A stretch of 64,000 bases of DNA, taken from assembly GCF_009707545.1 (NCBI RefSeq), contig NZ_WLYK01000005.1:62001-126000 (forward strand). The letters are read 5' to 3'. Positions 42,888 through 52,788 of this stretch are shown here, one piece after another; position 1 is the stretch's first letter, and each line of letters opens with the position of its first letter. This DNA comes from Nakamurella alba. GTDB taxonomy: Bacteria > Actinomycetota > Actinomycetes > Mycobacteriales > Nakamurellaceae. The translations under genes and the position numbers were made by a program. Below the pieces are notes generated by a model, which had not been told where the DNA came from, did not search any database, and saw nothing but the letters and a program-made list of their open reading frames with translations.

Positions 42888-44719
42888 GCAGGTGCAGGAG
42901 CGGGCCCCGGCACCGGACGCCGGCGCAGCAACCGCACCAGGAACGCCGCCATGATCGCCAGCGTCAGCGAGTCGCCGAGCGCGGCCCGGGCGGCCTCGCC
43001 GATCCCGGCGGTGCCCAGCCCGACCGCGGCCAGATCCCCGCCGAACGCCGGCCAGAGCGCCAGCGTCGCACCGAGCCCGAGATAGCCCAGCACCAACAGC
43101 GACCGGCCGAGCCCGTCGGTACCGGAGCCCTCGGCGTGACCGCCGGTGGTCAGCAGCGCCCAGACCGCGGCGAGCACCGGACCGGCGGCACCGAGGAACC
43201 CGACGGCGGTCCCGATCGCCCCGGCATCGGCGAAGTCCTGCTGCACGACCAGGCCGCTGAACAGCAGCGCGGCGGCCGCGAGCACCAGGAACCGGCGCGA
43301 CGGCAACCGGTGACCGACCCACTCGATGACCACGCAGACGGTCACCACCACGACCAGCACGTCCTGCCAGACCGCGACCCCGGCCGGCGACGGCTCGCCC
43401 GAGACCTGTTGGTACACCGCGCGGATCAGGTCCAGCGCGCCGAAGATCCCGACCCAGGCGGTCAGCGCACCGGGCTGCCCCCGCCGGATCCGCAGCAGCG
43501 CCCAGCCGACCGCGCCGCCGGCGACGAGCACCCGGCACCAGAACGCCGGGCCGGTCGAGCCCAGCCAGTCCGAGACGCCGAGAGCCGCGTCCCCGAACGC
43601 GGTGGTGGCGACCGTGCCCGGCCCGGCACTCCAGGCGTCGACCTGATCGGCGAGCACCACGGCGACGGCGGCCAGCAGGGCCGGCGCGAGCACCGCCACG
43701 GTCACCACGGGGATGCCGCGGGCGCTGCCCTCCTCCGGGTCGTCGTCGTCCGCGCCGCCACCGCGGGCCACCCGAAACCACCACCAGGTCGCGAGCGCCA
43801 GCGTTGCCACCCCGATCAGCACCTGCAGCAGCAGGACCACCGGATCCTCACCGGTGCGCACCCGGACCACCCGGTACCAGCGCCAGCCGAGCAGGGCCAG
43901 CACCGCCGCGAGCAGCACCCACACCGTCCGGCCGCCGGCCGTGCGCACCGACCGGGACAGGAACCGGCTGGTGGTCACCGCGACCAGCACCAGGCCGGCG
44001 CCGCCGAGGTAGACCAGGGGCGCGAAGAACGGCAGCACCTGCGAGACCGATGCCCGCCACAGCACGCCCAGGGTCTGCCGCGCCTCGGCCGGGGTGGACA
44101 GGTCCAGCCGCAGGAAGACCGCCAGCGTCGGGGCGACGACAGCGCCGCTGACCAGCACCGCGCACACCGGCAGCAGGGCGGCGACCGTCAGGTGCACCCG
44201 GTCCGCGGCCGGCGGCGGGCCGGCCGTCGGTGCGAGCAACGGTCGGAGCACCCACGGCAGCGCCGCCGCCAGCACCGTGCACACCACCCCGGTCACCGCC
44301 AGGAACGGCTCGGAGTCGAACCGGTGCGCCGACGCCGACATGGATCCGCCGACCACCAGCACCAGCACCGAGCCGAGGACCCGGGGCACCGGCGCGGCGA
44401 ACACCGACCCGGCCAGCCCGACCGTCCCGGCCAGCACCAGCAGGGCGAGGGTCACCGGCACCAGGCCGGACAGCTCGAACGTCGGCGCACCGGGCAGCCC
44501 GTCGGCGCCGAACCCGCTCGCCGACCGCTGCAGCGGGCCGAGGAACGCCAGCATGACCGTCGGGACCGCAACTCCGATCGTCCCCAGCACCACCGCGACC
44601 ACCGCCGGCACCCCGCCGCCGTGCGCACGCACCACGTTCGCCCGGACCGGCCCGGTGACGAAGGTGTGCACCGCGTCCCGCGCGATCCGGCGGGCCGCGG
44701 CGCCGGGCCCGGAGGCCAT
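42848..44719 (-). CDS. Polytopic membrane protein of unknown function, coupled to beta-propeller gene
   Basis: A 623-residue protein with about 14 hydrophobic helices spread along the whole length (for example VPAVVAVVLGTIGVAVPTVMLAFLGPL, VLGSVLVLVVGGSMSAS, VVTVAVLAPALLAAVAVVLADQV). A polar loop GGGADDDDPEEGSAR occurs near residue 360, and the tail is Pro/Ala/Ser rich. No known transporter motif is visible. Its ATG overlaps the preceding propeller gene's stop (TGATG), so translation is coupled and the two products likely act together. The gene overlaps the convergent ligB end. Confidence 0.75.
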   Translation of the reverse strand: MASGPGAAARRIARDAVHTFVTGPVRANVVRAHGGGVPAVVAVVLGTIGVAVPTVMLAFLGPLQRSASGFGADGLPGAPTFELSGLVPVTLALLVLAGTVGLAGSVFAAPVPRVLGSVLVLVVGGSMSASAHRFDSEPFLAVTGVVCTVLAAALPWVLRPLLAPTAGPPPAADRVHLTVAALLPVCAVLVSGAVVAPTLAVFLRLDLSTPAEARQTLGVLWRASVSQVLPFFAPLVYLGGAGLVLVAVTTSRFLSRSVRTAGGRTVWVLLAAVLALLGWRWYRVVRVRTGEDPVVLLLQVLIGVATLALATWWWFRVARGGGADDDDPEEGSARGIPVVTVAVLAPALLAAVAVVLADQVDAWSAGPGTVATTAFGDAALGVSDWLGSTGPAFWCRVLVAGGAVGWALLRIRRGQPGALTAWVGIFGALDLIRAVYQQVSGEPSPAGVAVWQDVLVVVVTVCVVIEWVGHRLPSRRFLVLAAAALLFSGLVVQQDFADAGAIGTAVGFLGAAGPVLAAVWALLTTGGHAEGSGTDGLGRSLLVLGYLGLGATLALWPAFGGDLAAVGLGTAGIGEAARAALGDSLTLAIMAAFLVRLLRRRPVPGPAPAPAQPAGSGAPSSSS

Positions 44720-46694
44720 CACCCGTCCTCCCCGGCGAGCCGGACCGCGCCGGCGAAGGCGCTGACCCACCAGTCCCCGCCGACGGCCACCGGCGCGCCG
44801 ACGTCGTAGAAGGACGCCGCGTACGGCGCATCCGGCAGCGCCCGTTCCCCGGTCACGGCCCCGTCGGCATCCAGCCGCACCAGCACGGCCGCGGCCCCCT
44901 CGGGGGTCGCGCCGGCGCCGCGGCCGGTCGCGGGCGGCGCCACCACGGCCAGCCACCCGTCGGTCATCGGCCCTGCGGACAGCACCCGGGTGGTGTCCGC
45001 TACCGGGATCGTGCCGTCGGCGCCGAGCACCGCGGCGCGCCCCGAGAACCGTCCCACGCCAGCACCGTCCCGTCCGGACCGGGCGTCACCCGGGCCGCCC
45101 CGGACCCTCCGGGACCGGCCGGCCGCACATCGAGCAGCACCGTCACCGCGCCGTCCGCCGCGACCAACCGCCGCAGCACGGCACCGTCGGCCGCGGCCGC
45201 CACCACCAGTTCCCCACCGGACGTCGGTACCGCGGCGAGCGCGCCGTCCCAGCGCACTGCGCCGACGTCCAGGGTCGTCCCGACGACCGCGCCGAGGTCG
45301 ACATGTCGCCAGCCACCGTCCTCCGCGGTCGTCCACCACCCGGTACCGGCGACGTCGGCGACAAGTCCGCGCACCGGGGATCCGAGATCCGCTGTGCCAC
45401 GCGGAGTCCCGTCGACAGCGTCGAGCACCACCACCCGGCCGTCCCAGAACCCGACGGCGACCCGGTCCCCGGACACCGCCACCCGGGTCGCGTGCCCGCC
45501 GACCGCCTGCTGCCACCGCACCACACCGGAGGCGGTGTCGAACGCCCACACCCCGCCGGTCGCGTCCACCGCCACCACGGCGCCGCCGGACGTCGCGACG
45601 GGATCGACCCGCACCCCGTCCGGCAGCTGGGCGGCCCAGACCAGCACCCCGGACTCGTCCCAGGCCCGCAGTTCACCGGCCCCGGCGTCGGCGGCCACCA
45701 CCCGCGGTCGGGCACCGGGCGCGACCACCAGGTTCGTCGCGAGCTGCTGCCCGAAAGCCGGCCAGGTGTCGGTGATCTCGGCCCCCGGCGGGGACCCTGG
45801 GGCCGCTGGGTTCACCACTCCCGGACGCTCACCACCGGTCGACCGGTCGAACAAGACCAGCGCGTCCCGCACCTGCTCCGGGGTGGGCACCGCGAGTGCG
45901 AGGTCGTCGACGGTCAACCGGGTGCGCCAGCCACCCGGGCACCAGCGGTCGGTGCCCCGCGAGGTCATCGGGTCACCGCCGTCCGGCGGCACCTGCTCGT
46001 GCTCCGCGGCGACGTCAAGACACCCACTGTCGGCGGCGATCACGGTGAAGGTGCTGCGCAGTGTGCCGCGCGGCTCCAGGTAGTTCCCGAGCGACGCCGC
46101 GCTCAGCACCGACTCGGAGCTCCAGGTCGACCCGAGGACCGCACCCTCCTGCAGCGTCAGCTCCGCCGGCACGAGATCGACCGGCTCGCCGTCGATCTCG
46201 TAGCGAGTGGTGTGCACCCCGGCGGCGTCGAGGTCGAGATCGGTCCGGCTGCTGCTGCTCCTACTGTCCGGGCCGGCAGCGGTCGCCGCCGCGAGCGACT
46301 CGGTGACCGAGACGAGTCCGTCCGGCGGCGCCGCGGAGTCGTGGCCGCCGGCGGCGAGGAGCGCCCGATCGGGTCGGGCGGCCGGGCCCGGGCGGCCGGC
46401 CACCACCACCGACCACACCCCGCTGAACCCGCGGGTGTCGTCCGGTAGGCCCGACCAGCGCACCGGGGCACTCGGCAGCCACCGCTGCGCGGCCGGCCCG
46501 TCGGGCTGTTCCGACCACACCGCCCAGGTGCCGGCACCCACGCCGACCAGCAGCAGGACGGCCAGCAGCGGCCCACCCACCAGCACCGTCCGCCGCCCCA
46601 CCGGGGCATCCTGGCAGAGCGGACCGGCCGCCGGAACACCGATCGCGCGCCGTGCACGCCATCGGGTGGCCACGCCCCGGACACCCACGGCCAT
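44719..46694 (-). pseudogene. Beta-propeller (PQQ/WD-like) membrane-anchored protein, interrupted by a frameshift
   Basis: The gene encodes an N-terminal helix (VLVGGPLLAVLLLVGVGAGTWAVW) and an exported domain of about 600 residues. Repeats such as GGVWAFDTASGVVRWQQAV, DGRVVVLDAVDGTPRGTADL and DGTVLAWDG indicate a PQQ-like propeller. After GTVLAWDG the frame would end at 45000, but the next frame continues with FSGRAAVLGADGTIPVADT through to a TGA at 44719. The switch is at 45048-45051, where one base (probably a G) seems missing. Both sides are intact and the stop overlaps the next gene by one base (TGATG), so the frameshift is recent, a sequencing error, or programmed. ATG 46694 is one of several possible starts. 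Confidence 0.7.
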
Positions 46695-46728
46695 GTGCTC
46701 GTCACAGATCGGTGGCACGATTCAACCC

Positions 46729-48228
46729 GTGGCCGAGACCAAACCGCAGACGATCGCCTACCCCGCTCCCGGAGCCCGACCGCACCGGCGTGGCGACGAG
46801 GCGCTGGACCCGCACGTCATCGTGCTGTTCGGCGCCACCGGCGACCTCGCCCGGCGCAAGCTGATCCCCGGGCTGGCGCACCTCGAGCTGTCCGCCCTCG
46901 CCCCGGACATCCGCATCGTCGGCACCTCGCTGGAGGAGTTCACCGACGACGAGTTCCGCGAGGTCGCCAAGCAGGCGGTGGCCGACTTCGGCACGCACCC
47001 GCTGTCCGACGAACAGTGGGCCAGCTTCGCCTCGAAGTTGCACTACGTCGCGCAGGGCGCCGGACCGAAGGCGCTCGCCGAGGTGGTGTCCAAGGCGGAG
47101 GTCGAGCTCGGCGAGGACGTGCGCCGGCTGCACTACCTGTCGGTGCCGCCGAAGGCCGCCGAGGCGGTCATCACCATGCTGCGCAAGGCGAACCTGGTCG
47201 ACCGCTCCCGGGTGGTCATGGAGAAGCCGTTCGGCACCGACCTGGGCAGCGCGATCAAGCTCAACGACTTCGTCCACGAGACGTTCCGCGAGTCGCAGAT
47301 CTTCCGGATCGACCACTTCCTCGGCAAGGAGGCGGCGCAGAACATCCTGGCGTTCCGCTTCGCCAACGGCCTGTTCGAGCCGATCTGGAACCGCAACTTC
47401 ATCGACCACATCCAGATCGACATCCCGGAGACGCTCGGCCTGGACCGGCGGGCGAACTTCTACGAGTCGACCGGCGCCTACAAGGACATGGTGGTCACCC
47501 ACCTGCTCCAGGTGCTGGCGTTCGTCGCGATGGAGCCGCCGACGGCCCTGGAGCCGCGCGCCATCAGCGAGGAGAAGAACAAGGTCTTCCGCTCGATGCT
47601 GCCGATCCTGCCCGCGGACGTGGTGCGCGGGCAGTACTCCGGCTACCGCGAGGAGGAAGGTGTCGCAAGGGATTCCGACACCGAGACCTTCATCGCGCTG
47701 CGGGTCGGCATCGACAACTGGCGGTGGGCCGGGGTGCCGTTCTACCTGCGCACCGGCAAGAAGATGGCCGAGGGCCAGCGGATCATCTCGATCGCCTTCA
47801 AGGAGGCGCCGCGGACGATGTTCCCGCAGGGCTCCGGGGTCGGGTCGCAGGGCCCGGACCACCTGACGTTCGACCTGGCCGACTCGTCCAAGGTGTCGTT
47901 GTCCTTCTACGGCAAGCGCCCCGGGCCGGGCATGAAGTTGGACAAGCTGTCCATGCAGTTCTCCACCCAGGAGACCGACCGGGCCGGCGACGTGCTCGAG
48001 GCCTACGAGCGGCTGATCCTGGACGCGATGCGCGGCGACCACACCCTGTTCACCACCGCCGAGGGCATCGAGTCGCTCTGGGAGCGCTCGATCCCGCTGC
48101 TGGAGGACCCGCCGCCGGTCAAGTCGTACCCGCCGGGCACCTGGGGGCCGAACGCGATCCACCAGCTCGTCGCACCGAACGCGTGGCGGCTGCCGTTCGA
48201 GCGGGCCTGGCGCGAGAAGCGCACCTGA
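46729..48228 (+). CDS. zwf: Glucose-6-phosphate dehydrogenase
   Basis: A 499-residue enzyme that converts glucose 6-phosphate to 6-phosphogluconolactone with NADP+, the entry to the oxidative pentose phosphate pathway. The Rossmann motif is VLFGATGDLARRKLIPGL near residue 28. The substrate site RIDHFLGKE is at about residues 196-204. The C-terminal half includes PFYLRTGKKM and WGPNAIHQLVAP. GTG 46729 begins MAETKPQTIAYP; a CACGAT box lies seven bases upstream and no ribosome binding site is clear. opcA, tal and tkt are not adjacent. It is divergent from the propeller gene. Confidence 0.95.
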   Translation: MAETKPQTIAYPAPGARPHRRGDEALDPHVIVLFGATGDLARRKLIPGLAHLELSALAPDIRIVGTSLEEFTDDEFREVAKQAVADFGTHPLSDEQWASFASKLHYVAQGAGPKALAEVVSKAEVELGEDVRRLHYLSVPPKAAEAVITMLRKANLVDRSRVVMEKPFGTDLGSAIKLNDFVHETFRESQIFRIDHFLGKEAAQNILAFRFANGLFEPIWNRNFIDHIQIDIPETLGLDRRANFYESTGAYKDMVVTHLLQVLAFVAMEPPTALEPRAISEEKNKVFRSMLPILPADVVRGQYSGYREEEGVARDSDTETFIALRVGIDNWRWAGVPFYLRTGKKMAEGQRIISIAFKEAPRTMFPQGSGVGSQGPDHLTFDLADSSKVSLSFYGKRPGPGMKLDKLSMQFSTQETDRAGDVLEAYERLILDAMRGDHTLFTTAEGIESLWERSIPLLEDPPPVKSYPPGTWGPNAIHQLVAPNAWRLPFERAWREKRT

Positions 48229-48277
48229 TCGCGCCGAACGACCGTGCGCTCCCCCGGAGTGGCCTAGCCTTCCGGGT

Positions 48278-49435
48278 GTGAGGACCTCCATTCGCCCCCA
48301 GTCCGCGCGGCGCCCGGCGCTGCGATCGGCCGTTCCGGTCGCCCTGCTCACCGCGGCCGCGCTGCTGGTCGGCGGGTGCGCGAAGAGTGTCTCCGGGACC
48401 GCCGCGACCGAACCGGGCGCCGCCCTGCCGACCACCTCGGTGCCGTCGCCGACCACCGGGACGAGCACCACCGGGTCAACGGAGAGCACCGAATCGACCG
48501 AGACCACGGAATCGACCGAGAGCACGGAATCCACCGACACCACGGAATCCACCGAGTCGACCGAGACCACGGAGTCGACGGAGACCACCGAGACCACGGA
48601 GAGCACCGACGGCCCCTCCGCATCCGGTGAGGTCAAGTTCGGCGGCACCTTCACCTGGTCCGACGGACTGTCGGTGTCGGTCGCGGCGCCGAAGGACTAC
48701 ACCCCGTCGGAGACCGCCAGCGCCGACCCGGCCGAGGCCTACCTGGCCTTCTCGGTGACGGTGAAGAACGACAGCGGCGTCACCTTCGACCCGAGCTCGC
48801 TGTACTTCACCGTGCAGAGCGGTGGCGAGGAGTCCGACCAGGTCTTCGACTCCGGCGGCGGGATCCGCTTCCCGTCCACCGGCGTGCTGGACGGCCGCAG
48901 CAGCACCTTCACCATCGCGTTCGGCGTGGCCGACCCGAAGGACCTGGTGCTGGAGGTCTCCCCCGGCTACGACTACGACGAGGCGTTCTTCACCTCGCGC
49001 GGCGCCGAGGCCGCCGGCACCGGGACCGCCCCGGAGCCCACCGGGGAGCCGGCGAAGGACCAGGCCAAGTTCGGCGAGGGCTTCAGCTGGACCGACGGTC
49101 TCGAGGTGTCGGTGTCCGCGCCGAAGGAGTTCACCCCGTCCGAGTACGCCACCGTCGAGGGCGCGAAGGTCTACCTGCGGTTCACCGTGACCATCGCGAA
49201 CAAGACCGGCGCGGCCTTCGACCAGTCGGTGTTCCTGGCCGACGCGATCAGCGGCTCCACCGAGGGCGACCAGATCTTCGACTCGGCGAACAAGCTCGAG
49301 GGCTCGCCCACGGGCAAGCTGCTGGACGGCAAGTCCTCGACCTTCGACATCGGGTTCGGCCTCGCCGCCAAGGACGACCTGGTGCTGCAGATCCAGCCCG
49401 GGTTTGACTACGACCCGGCCTACTTCGTCGGCTGA
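48278..49435 (+). CDS. Lipoprotein with Thr-Glu-Ser linker and two duplicated DUF4352-like domains
   Basis: A 385-residue exported lipoprotein. The signal ends in the lipobox LLVGGCAKS, with Cys34 as the lipidation site. Residues 60-110 form a low-complexity linker of TEST/TETT repeats, encoded by short imperfect DNA repeats at 48477-48610. Two similar domains follow: FTWSDGLSVSVAAPKDYTPSE (about 127) and FSWTDGLEVSVSAPKEFTPSE (about 267), each ending with a DYDxAxF motif. The fold resembles immunoglobulin-like DUF4352 domains. The role is unknown. A TAGCCT box lies seven bases before GTG 48278. Its end overlaps the convergent MFS gene by 16 bases. Confidence 0.85.
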   Translation: MRTSIRPQSARRPALRSAVPVALLTAAALLVGGCAKSVSGTAATEPGAALPTTSVPSPTTGTSTTGSTESTESTETTESTESTESTDTTESTESTETTESTETTETTESTDGPSASGEVKFGGTFTWSDGLSVSVAAPKDYTPSETASADPAEAYLAFSVTVKNDSGVTFDPSSLYFTVQSGGEESDQVFDSGGGIRFPSTGVLDGRSSTFTIAFGVADPKDLVLEVSPGYDYDEAFFTSRGAEAAGTGTAPEPTGEPAKDQAKFGEGFSWTDGLEVSVSAPKEFTPSEYATVEGAKVYLRFTVTIANKTGAAFDQSVFLADAISGSTEGDQIFDSANKLEGSPTGKLLDGKSSTFDIGFGLAAKDDLVLQIQPGFDYDPAYFVG

Positions 49436-50661
49436 TCCGGGCCCTGCTCCTCGGCGGCGGTGATGGTCCGTTCATTGACCACCCGCACCACCGCCAGCGT
49501 GGCGAGCAGCAACGATCCGGCCATGATCAGGAAGACCGACCGGATGCCGAACCATTGCGCCAGCAGTCCGCCGACGACGGTGCCGACCGACATCGGACCC
49601 CAGGCGAACAGCCGGTAGGCGCTGTTCAGCCGGCCGAGCAGGCGGGCCGGGGTGATCCGCTGGCGGAGCGACACGGTGATCACGTTCCAGATGACCACCC
49701 CGAAGCCGCCGAGGAACCAGCAACCGGCGATCACCCACGGGTTGGTGGTGAACCCGGGGACCGCCAGCATCAGGATCCCGAACAGCAGCGCCACCACCAG
49801 CGCCCGGCCGCGGCCGAGCAGCCGCTCCACGTGCTCGGCTACCAGCGAGCCGGCCAGACTGCCGATCGCCAGGGTGGTGAGCAGCAACCCGTACGCGGAC
49901 TCGGTCAGCCGCATCGGCGAGTCCGGCCCGACCGCGTACAGCACCATCAGCGTGAACGCGGCATTGGTGGTGAAGTTGAAGGCGCCGACCATCAGCGCCA
50001 GCGCCCGCAGCACCGGGCGCGCCCAGAGGAAGCGCAGCCCTTCGGCGATGTCGGCCCGCAGTGTCGTCCGCGGGCCCTCCCGCACCACCCGGAAGGATCC
50101 CGGCACCCAGGCCAGCACCACCAGCGCCAGCAGCCAGAGACCGCCGGGGACCAGCACGGCGACGGCGGTGCCGATCGGCAGCAGCAGGCCGGCCAGCGGC
50201 GGCCCGACGAACTGGTTGGCCGTCAGCTCCACGGCGTACAGCCGGCCGTTCGCGCGAGAGAGCTGGTCGGGCGCCACCATCTGCGGCACGATCGACTGCG
50301 CCGAGGTGTCGTAGAGCGTCTCGGCCATGCCGATCGCGAAACCCGCGATGTAGAGCAGCGGCAGTGATCCGATGTCGAGGGCAAGGGTGGCCACCAGCAG
50401 GCCGAGCACCAGCACGCGCACGGTGTTGGCCACCAGCATCGCCCGGCGCCGGTCCACCCGGTCGGCGATGGCGCCGGCCTGCAGCGCGAACACCAGCCAG
50501 GGCAGGGTCATCGCGAACCCGAGACCGGCGATCAGTGCGGGCGAGCGGGTGTACTGGATCGCGACCAGCGGCAGCGCCAGCTTGACGATGCCGTCGGCGA
50601 GGTTCGACAGCCCCGAGGATCCCCAGAGACGCCAGTAGGCAGTTCCGAGTGGGGCGGGCAT
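49420..50661 (-). CDS. MFS exporter (EntS/MFS_3-like)
   Basis: A 413-residue, 12-helix transporter. The N-terminus GTAYWRLWGSSGLSNLADGIVKLALPLVAIQYTRSPALIAGL and the following AGAIADRVDRRRAMLVANTVR loop define the MFS_3 group, which includes EntS siderophore exporters and macrolide pumps. The middle motif LYDTSAQSIVPQMV and the second-half GGFGVVIWNVITVSLRQRITP are also typical. I chose ATG 50661; an upstream GTG would add six residues. It overlaps the lipoprotein 3' end. Substrate unknown, likely a small organic compound or drug. Confidence 0.88.
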   Translation of the reverse strand: MPAPLGTAYWRLWGSSGLSNLADGIVKLALPLVAIQYTRSPALIAGLGFAMTLPWLVFALQAGAIADRVDRRRAMLVANTVRVLVLGLLVATLALDIGSLPLLYIAGFAIGMAETLYDTSAQSIVPQMVAPDQLSRANGRLYAVELTANQFVGPPLAGLLLPIGTAVAVLVPGGLWLLALVVLAWVPGSFRVVREGPRTTLRADIAEGLRFLWARPVLRALALMVGAFNFTTNAAFTLMVLYAVGPDSPMRLTESAYGLLLTTLAIGSLAGSLVAEHVERLLGRGRALVVALLFGILMLAVPGFTTNPWVIAGCWFLGGFGVVIWNVITVSLRQRITPARLLGRLNSAYRLFAWGPMSVGTVVGGLLAQWFGIRSVFLIMAGSLLLATLAVVRVVNERTITAAEEQGPDQPTK

Positions 50662-50775
50662 CGTCCGGAAGCATTCCACCTTCGCCGGGGCCGTGGGGGA
50701 CGGATGTCCGGGACGTCCGGTTCTGTGCCGGATTTCCTCCGTTGGGGCGATCCGCCCGGGACGGGCTCGCCGGGA

Positions 50776-52581
50776 TCAGACGGAGGTGTGCACGGTGAGC
50801 GGCGGCGACTCCGGCGCGGTCCCGTCCCCGTTGACCTGCACGCCGACGGTCACCGACTGCCCGGCACCCAGGGCTCCCGCCCAGTCCGCACCGGTGCAGG
50901 TGATCACCCCGATCTCCGCGGCGCAGCTCATCCCGTAGGGGTCGGCGACGCCGATCGCGTGGCCGTCCGGCCAGCTGACCGACCAGCCGGTGACCCCGAC
51001 CGTCGCGGTGATCTCCAGCTGCACGGTGTAGCCGGTGCCCCAGGTCGAGGGCTGCTTCCAGCCGATCGACAGCGCGTCGTCCGGCCCCTCCGCCGCCCCG
51101 GTGGCTGCCGTTGTGGTGGCCGCGCCAGTGGTCGCAGTGGTCGCTGCCGGCGTCACCGGGGCAGGCACCTGCGGATCCGGCTCGCTGCCCAGCAACGGCG
51201 CCAGCATCTGCAGCTTGGCCGTCTCCGGGGTGATCCAGTCGTCCTGGACAAGGCCGCCGGTGTCACCGCTGTTCGGGTTGAAGGCCCAGTAGCCGAAGCT
51301 CATCCGGTTGGTGTTGAGGTACTCGACGAGGGTGGCCATCCAGACCTTGTCGGACTCGGTCTCCAGCTTGCTGCCGAACTCGCCGAGCAGCACCGGGGCG
51401 ATGCCCTGCTGCTGGATGAAACCCCAGTTCCGGTCCCAGAACGGTGCCAGGTTGGCCGGGTAGGCCGGGTCGTCGAACCAGTCCCGCGGCCAGATCGTCG
51501 ACGGGTAGTCGTGCGGGGAGTAGACCAGCCGACCCGGGACCGAGAGCGAGATCGGGTGAGTCGCAACATCGGACAGCCCACCGCCCCACCAGGTGGTGCT
51601 GCCGTCACCGGGCTTCTCCACCCCCTCGACCACGATCAGCAGGTCGGGATTCGCTGCCAGCACCGCATTCCCGCCGCGCACCGCGGCCGCGGCCCAGTCG
51701 CGGGCCGGGTCGCCGCAGCCCCAGCAGGCGGCGCCGTGCGGTTCGTTGTGCAGGTCGGCGCCGATCACCGTGGTGTCGTCGGCGTACCGCTCGACCACGC
51801 GCACCCAGTCGTCGATCCACTGCTGCTCGGAGACGGTGTCGGTGTACCAGAGCTCGGACTGGGTGTTCACGTCCGGACGGTGCCGGTCCAGCAGCACGGT
51901 CAGGCCGTGATCCTTCGCGGCGGCGACCACCGCGTCCAGCACCTCGATGCCGGTGCGGCCGGTCAGCTCCGGGTTGAGCCCGGGATCGAAGGACGTGGCC
52001 GGCTTGTCGAGACACTCGTTGGACCACGGGACCCGGACGGTGGTGAACCCGAACGCCGCGAGCTCGGCCATGCCCTGGTCCAGCGAGATCTGCCAGAGGC
52101 CGTGCGGGGCACAGTCGGTGATCTCCAGGCCGAACCAGTTCGCCATCCGGATCCGCACCGGGCGGTCGTTTACGTCCAGGATCGTGGAGCCCTCGGTGTG
52201 CAGCGGGCCTTCCCAGTCCAACAACTCGCCGGTGGCGGCGTCGACCCGAGGGGTGTCGTCGGACGGCTGTGCCGGGCTCGACCGGGTGACCGCCGGTGCG
52301 GCGCCGCCGCTGCGGGTGCCCGCGACCGCGGATCCGTGACCGCCGTAGCTCGTGACCTGTCCTGCCGTGTCGGCCGTGGTGGTGGCGGCGGTAGTGGCCG
52401 GGCTCGCGGTCGTACCGGTCGGCGTCGCGGCCCCCGCCGCACCCGCGTCTGGACTCTCGGTGTTCTGAGCCGATGGCAGTCTCACGATGCCGATGGTCGC
52501 AGCGGCCACCAGCACGACGATCCCGACGACGAGCCACACGATCCGGGTACGCCGGACGTTGTCCGGCACGGGTGTGGTCAC
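50776..52581 (-). CDS. Exported GH5 family glycoside hydrolase with C-terminal CBM2
   Basis: A 601-residue enzyme, probably an endo-glucanase or mannanase. A membrane helix (RIVWLVVGIVVLVAAATIGIV) at residues 13-33 anchors or exports it. A Thr/Ala linker precedes the GH5 barrel. Catalytic residues are the acid/base Glu in DLHNEPHG and the nucleophile Glu in LLGEFGS; VRVPWSNECL and YSPHDYPSTIWP are further GH5 segments. A second Thr-rich linker leads to a CBM2-like domain (YTVQLEITATVGVTGWSVSWPDG), although its C-terminal strand is short. GTG 52581 is the start. It likely degrades plant cell-wall polysaccharides. It stands alone. Confidence 0.93.
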   Translation of the reverse strand: MTTPVPDNVRRTRIVWLVVGIVVLVAAATIGIVRLPSAQNTESPDAGAAGAATPTGTTASPATTAATTTADTAGQVTSYGGHGSAVAGTRSGGAAPAVTRSSPAQPSDDTPRVDAATGELLDWEGPLHTEGSTILDVNDRPVRIRMANWFGLEITDCAPHGLWQISLDQGMAELAAFGFTTVRVPWSNECLDKPATSFDPGLNPELTGRTGIEVLDAVVAAAKDHGLTVLLDRHRPDVNTQSELWYTDTVSEQQWIDDWVRVVERYADDTTVIGADLHNEPHGAACWGCGDPARDWAAAAVRGGNAVLAANPDLLIVVEGVEKPGDGSTTWWGGGLSDVATHPISLSVPGRLVYSPHDYPSTIWPRDWFDDPAYPANLAPFWDRNWGFIQQQGIAPVLLGEFGSKLETESDKVWMATLVEYLNTNRMSFGYWAFNPNSGDTGGLVQDDWITPETAKLQMLAPLLGSEPDPQVPAPVTPAATTATTGAATTTAATGAAEGPDDALSIGWKQPSTWGTGYTVQLEITATVGVTGWSVSWPDGHAIGVADPYGMSCAAEIGVITCTGADWAGALGAGQSVTVGVQVNGDGTAPESPPLTVHTSV

Positions 52582-52788
52582 GCATTCAGACTAATGCCGA
52601 TCGCCTCCGCCATCATGATCGAGTTCGACGCAATGCATGCGTCTGATCACTCTCGGTGTTCGTCGCGCGAACGCTGTCGAGCCGAAGGGTGGGTGCGACC
52701 GGCGGGGGGACGTGCCCGTCCGCTCAGGATCTTCCGGGCGGTCCGTGCGGTCGGGACGCGACGGTCAGGATTCCCCCGAACGAGCGCG

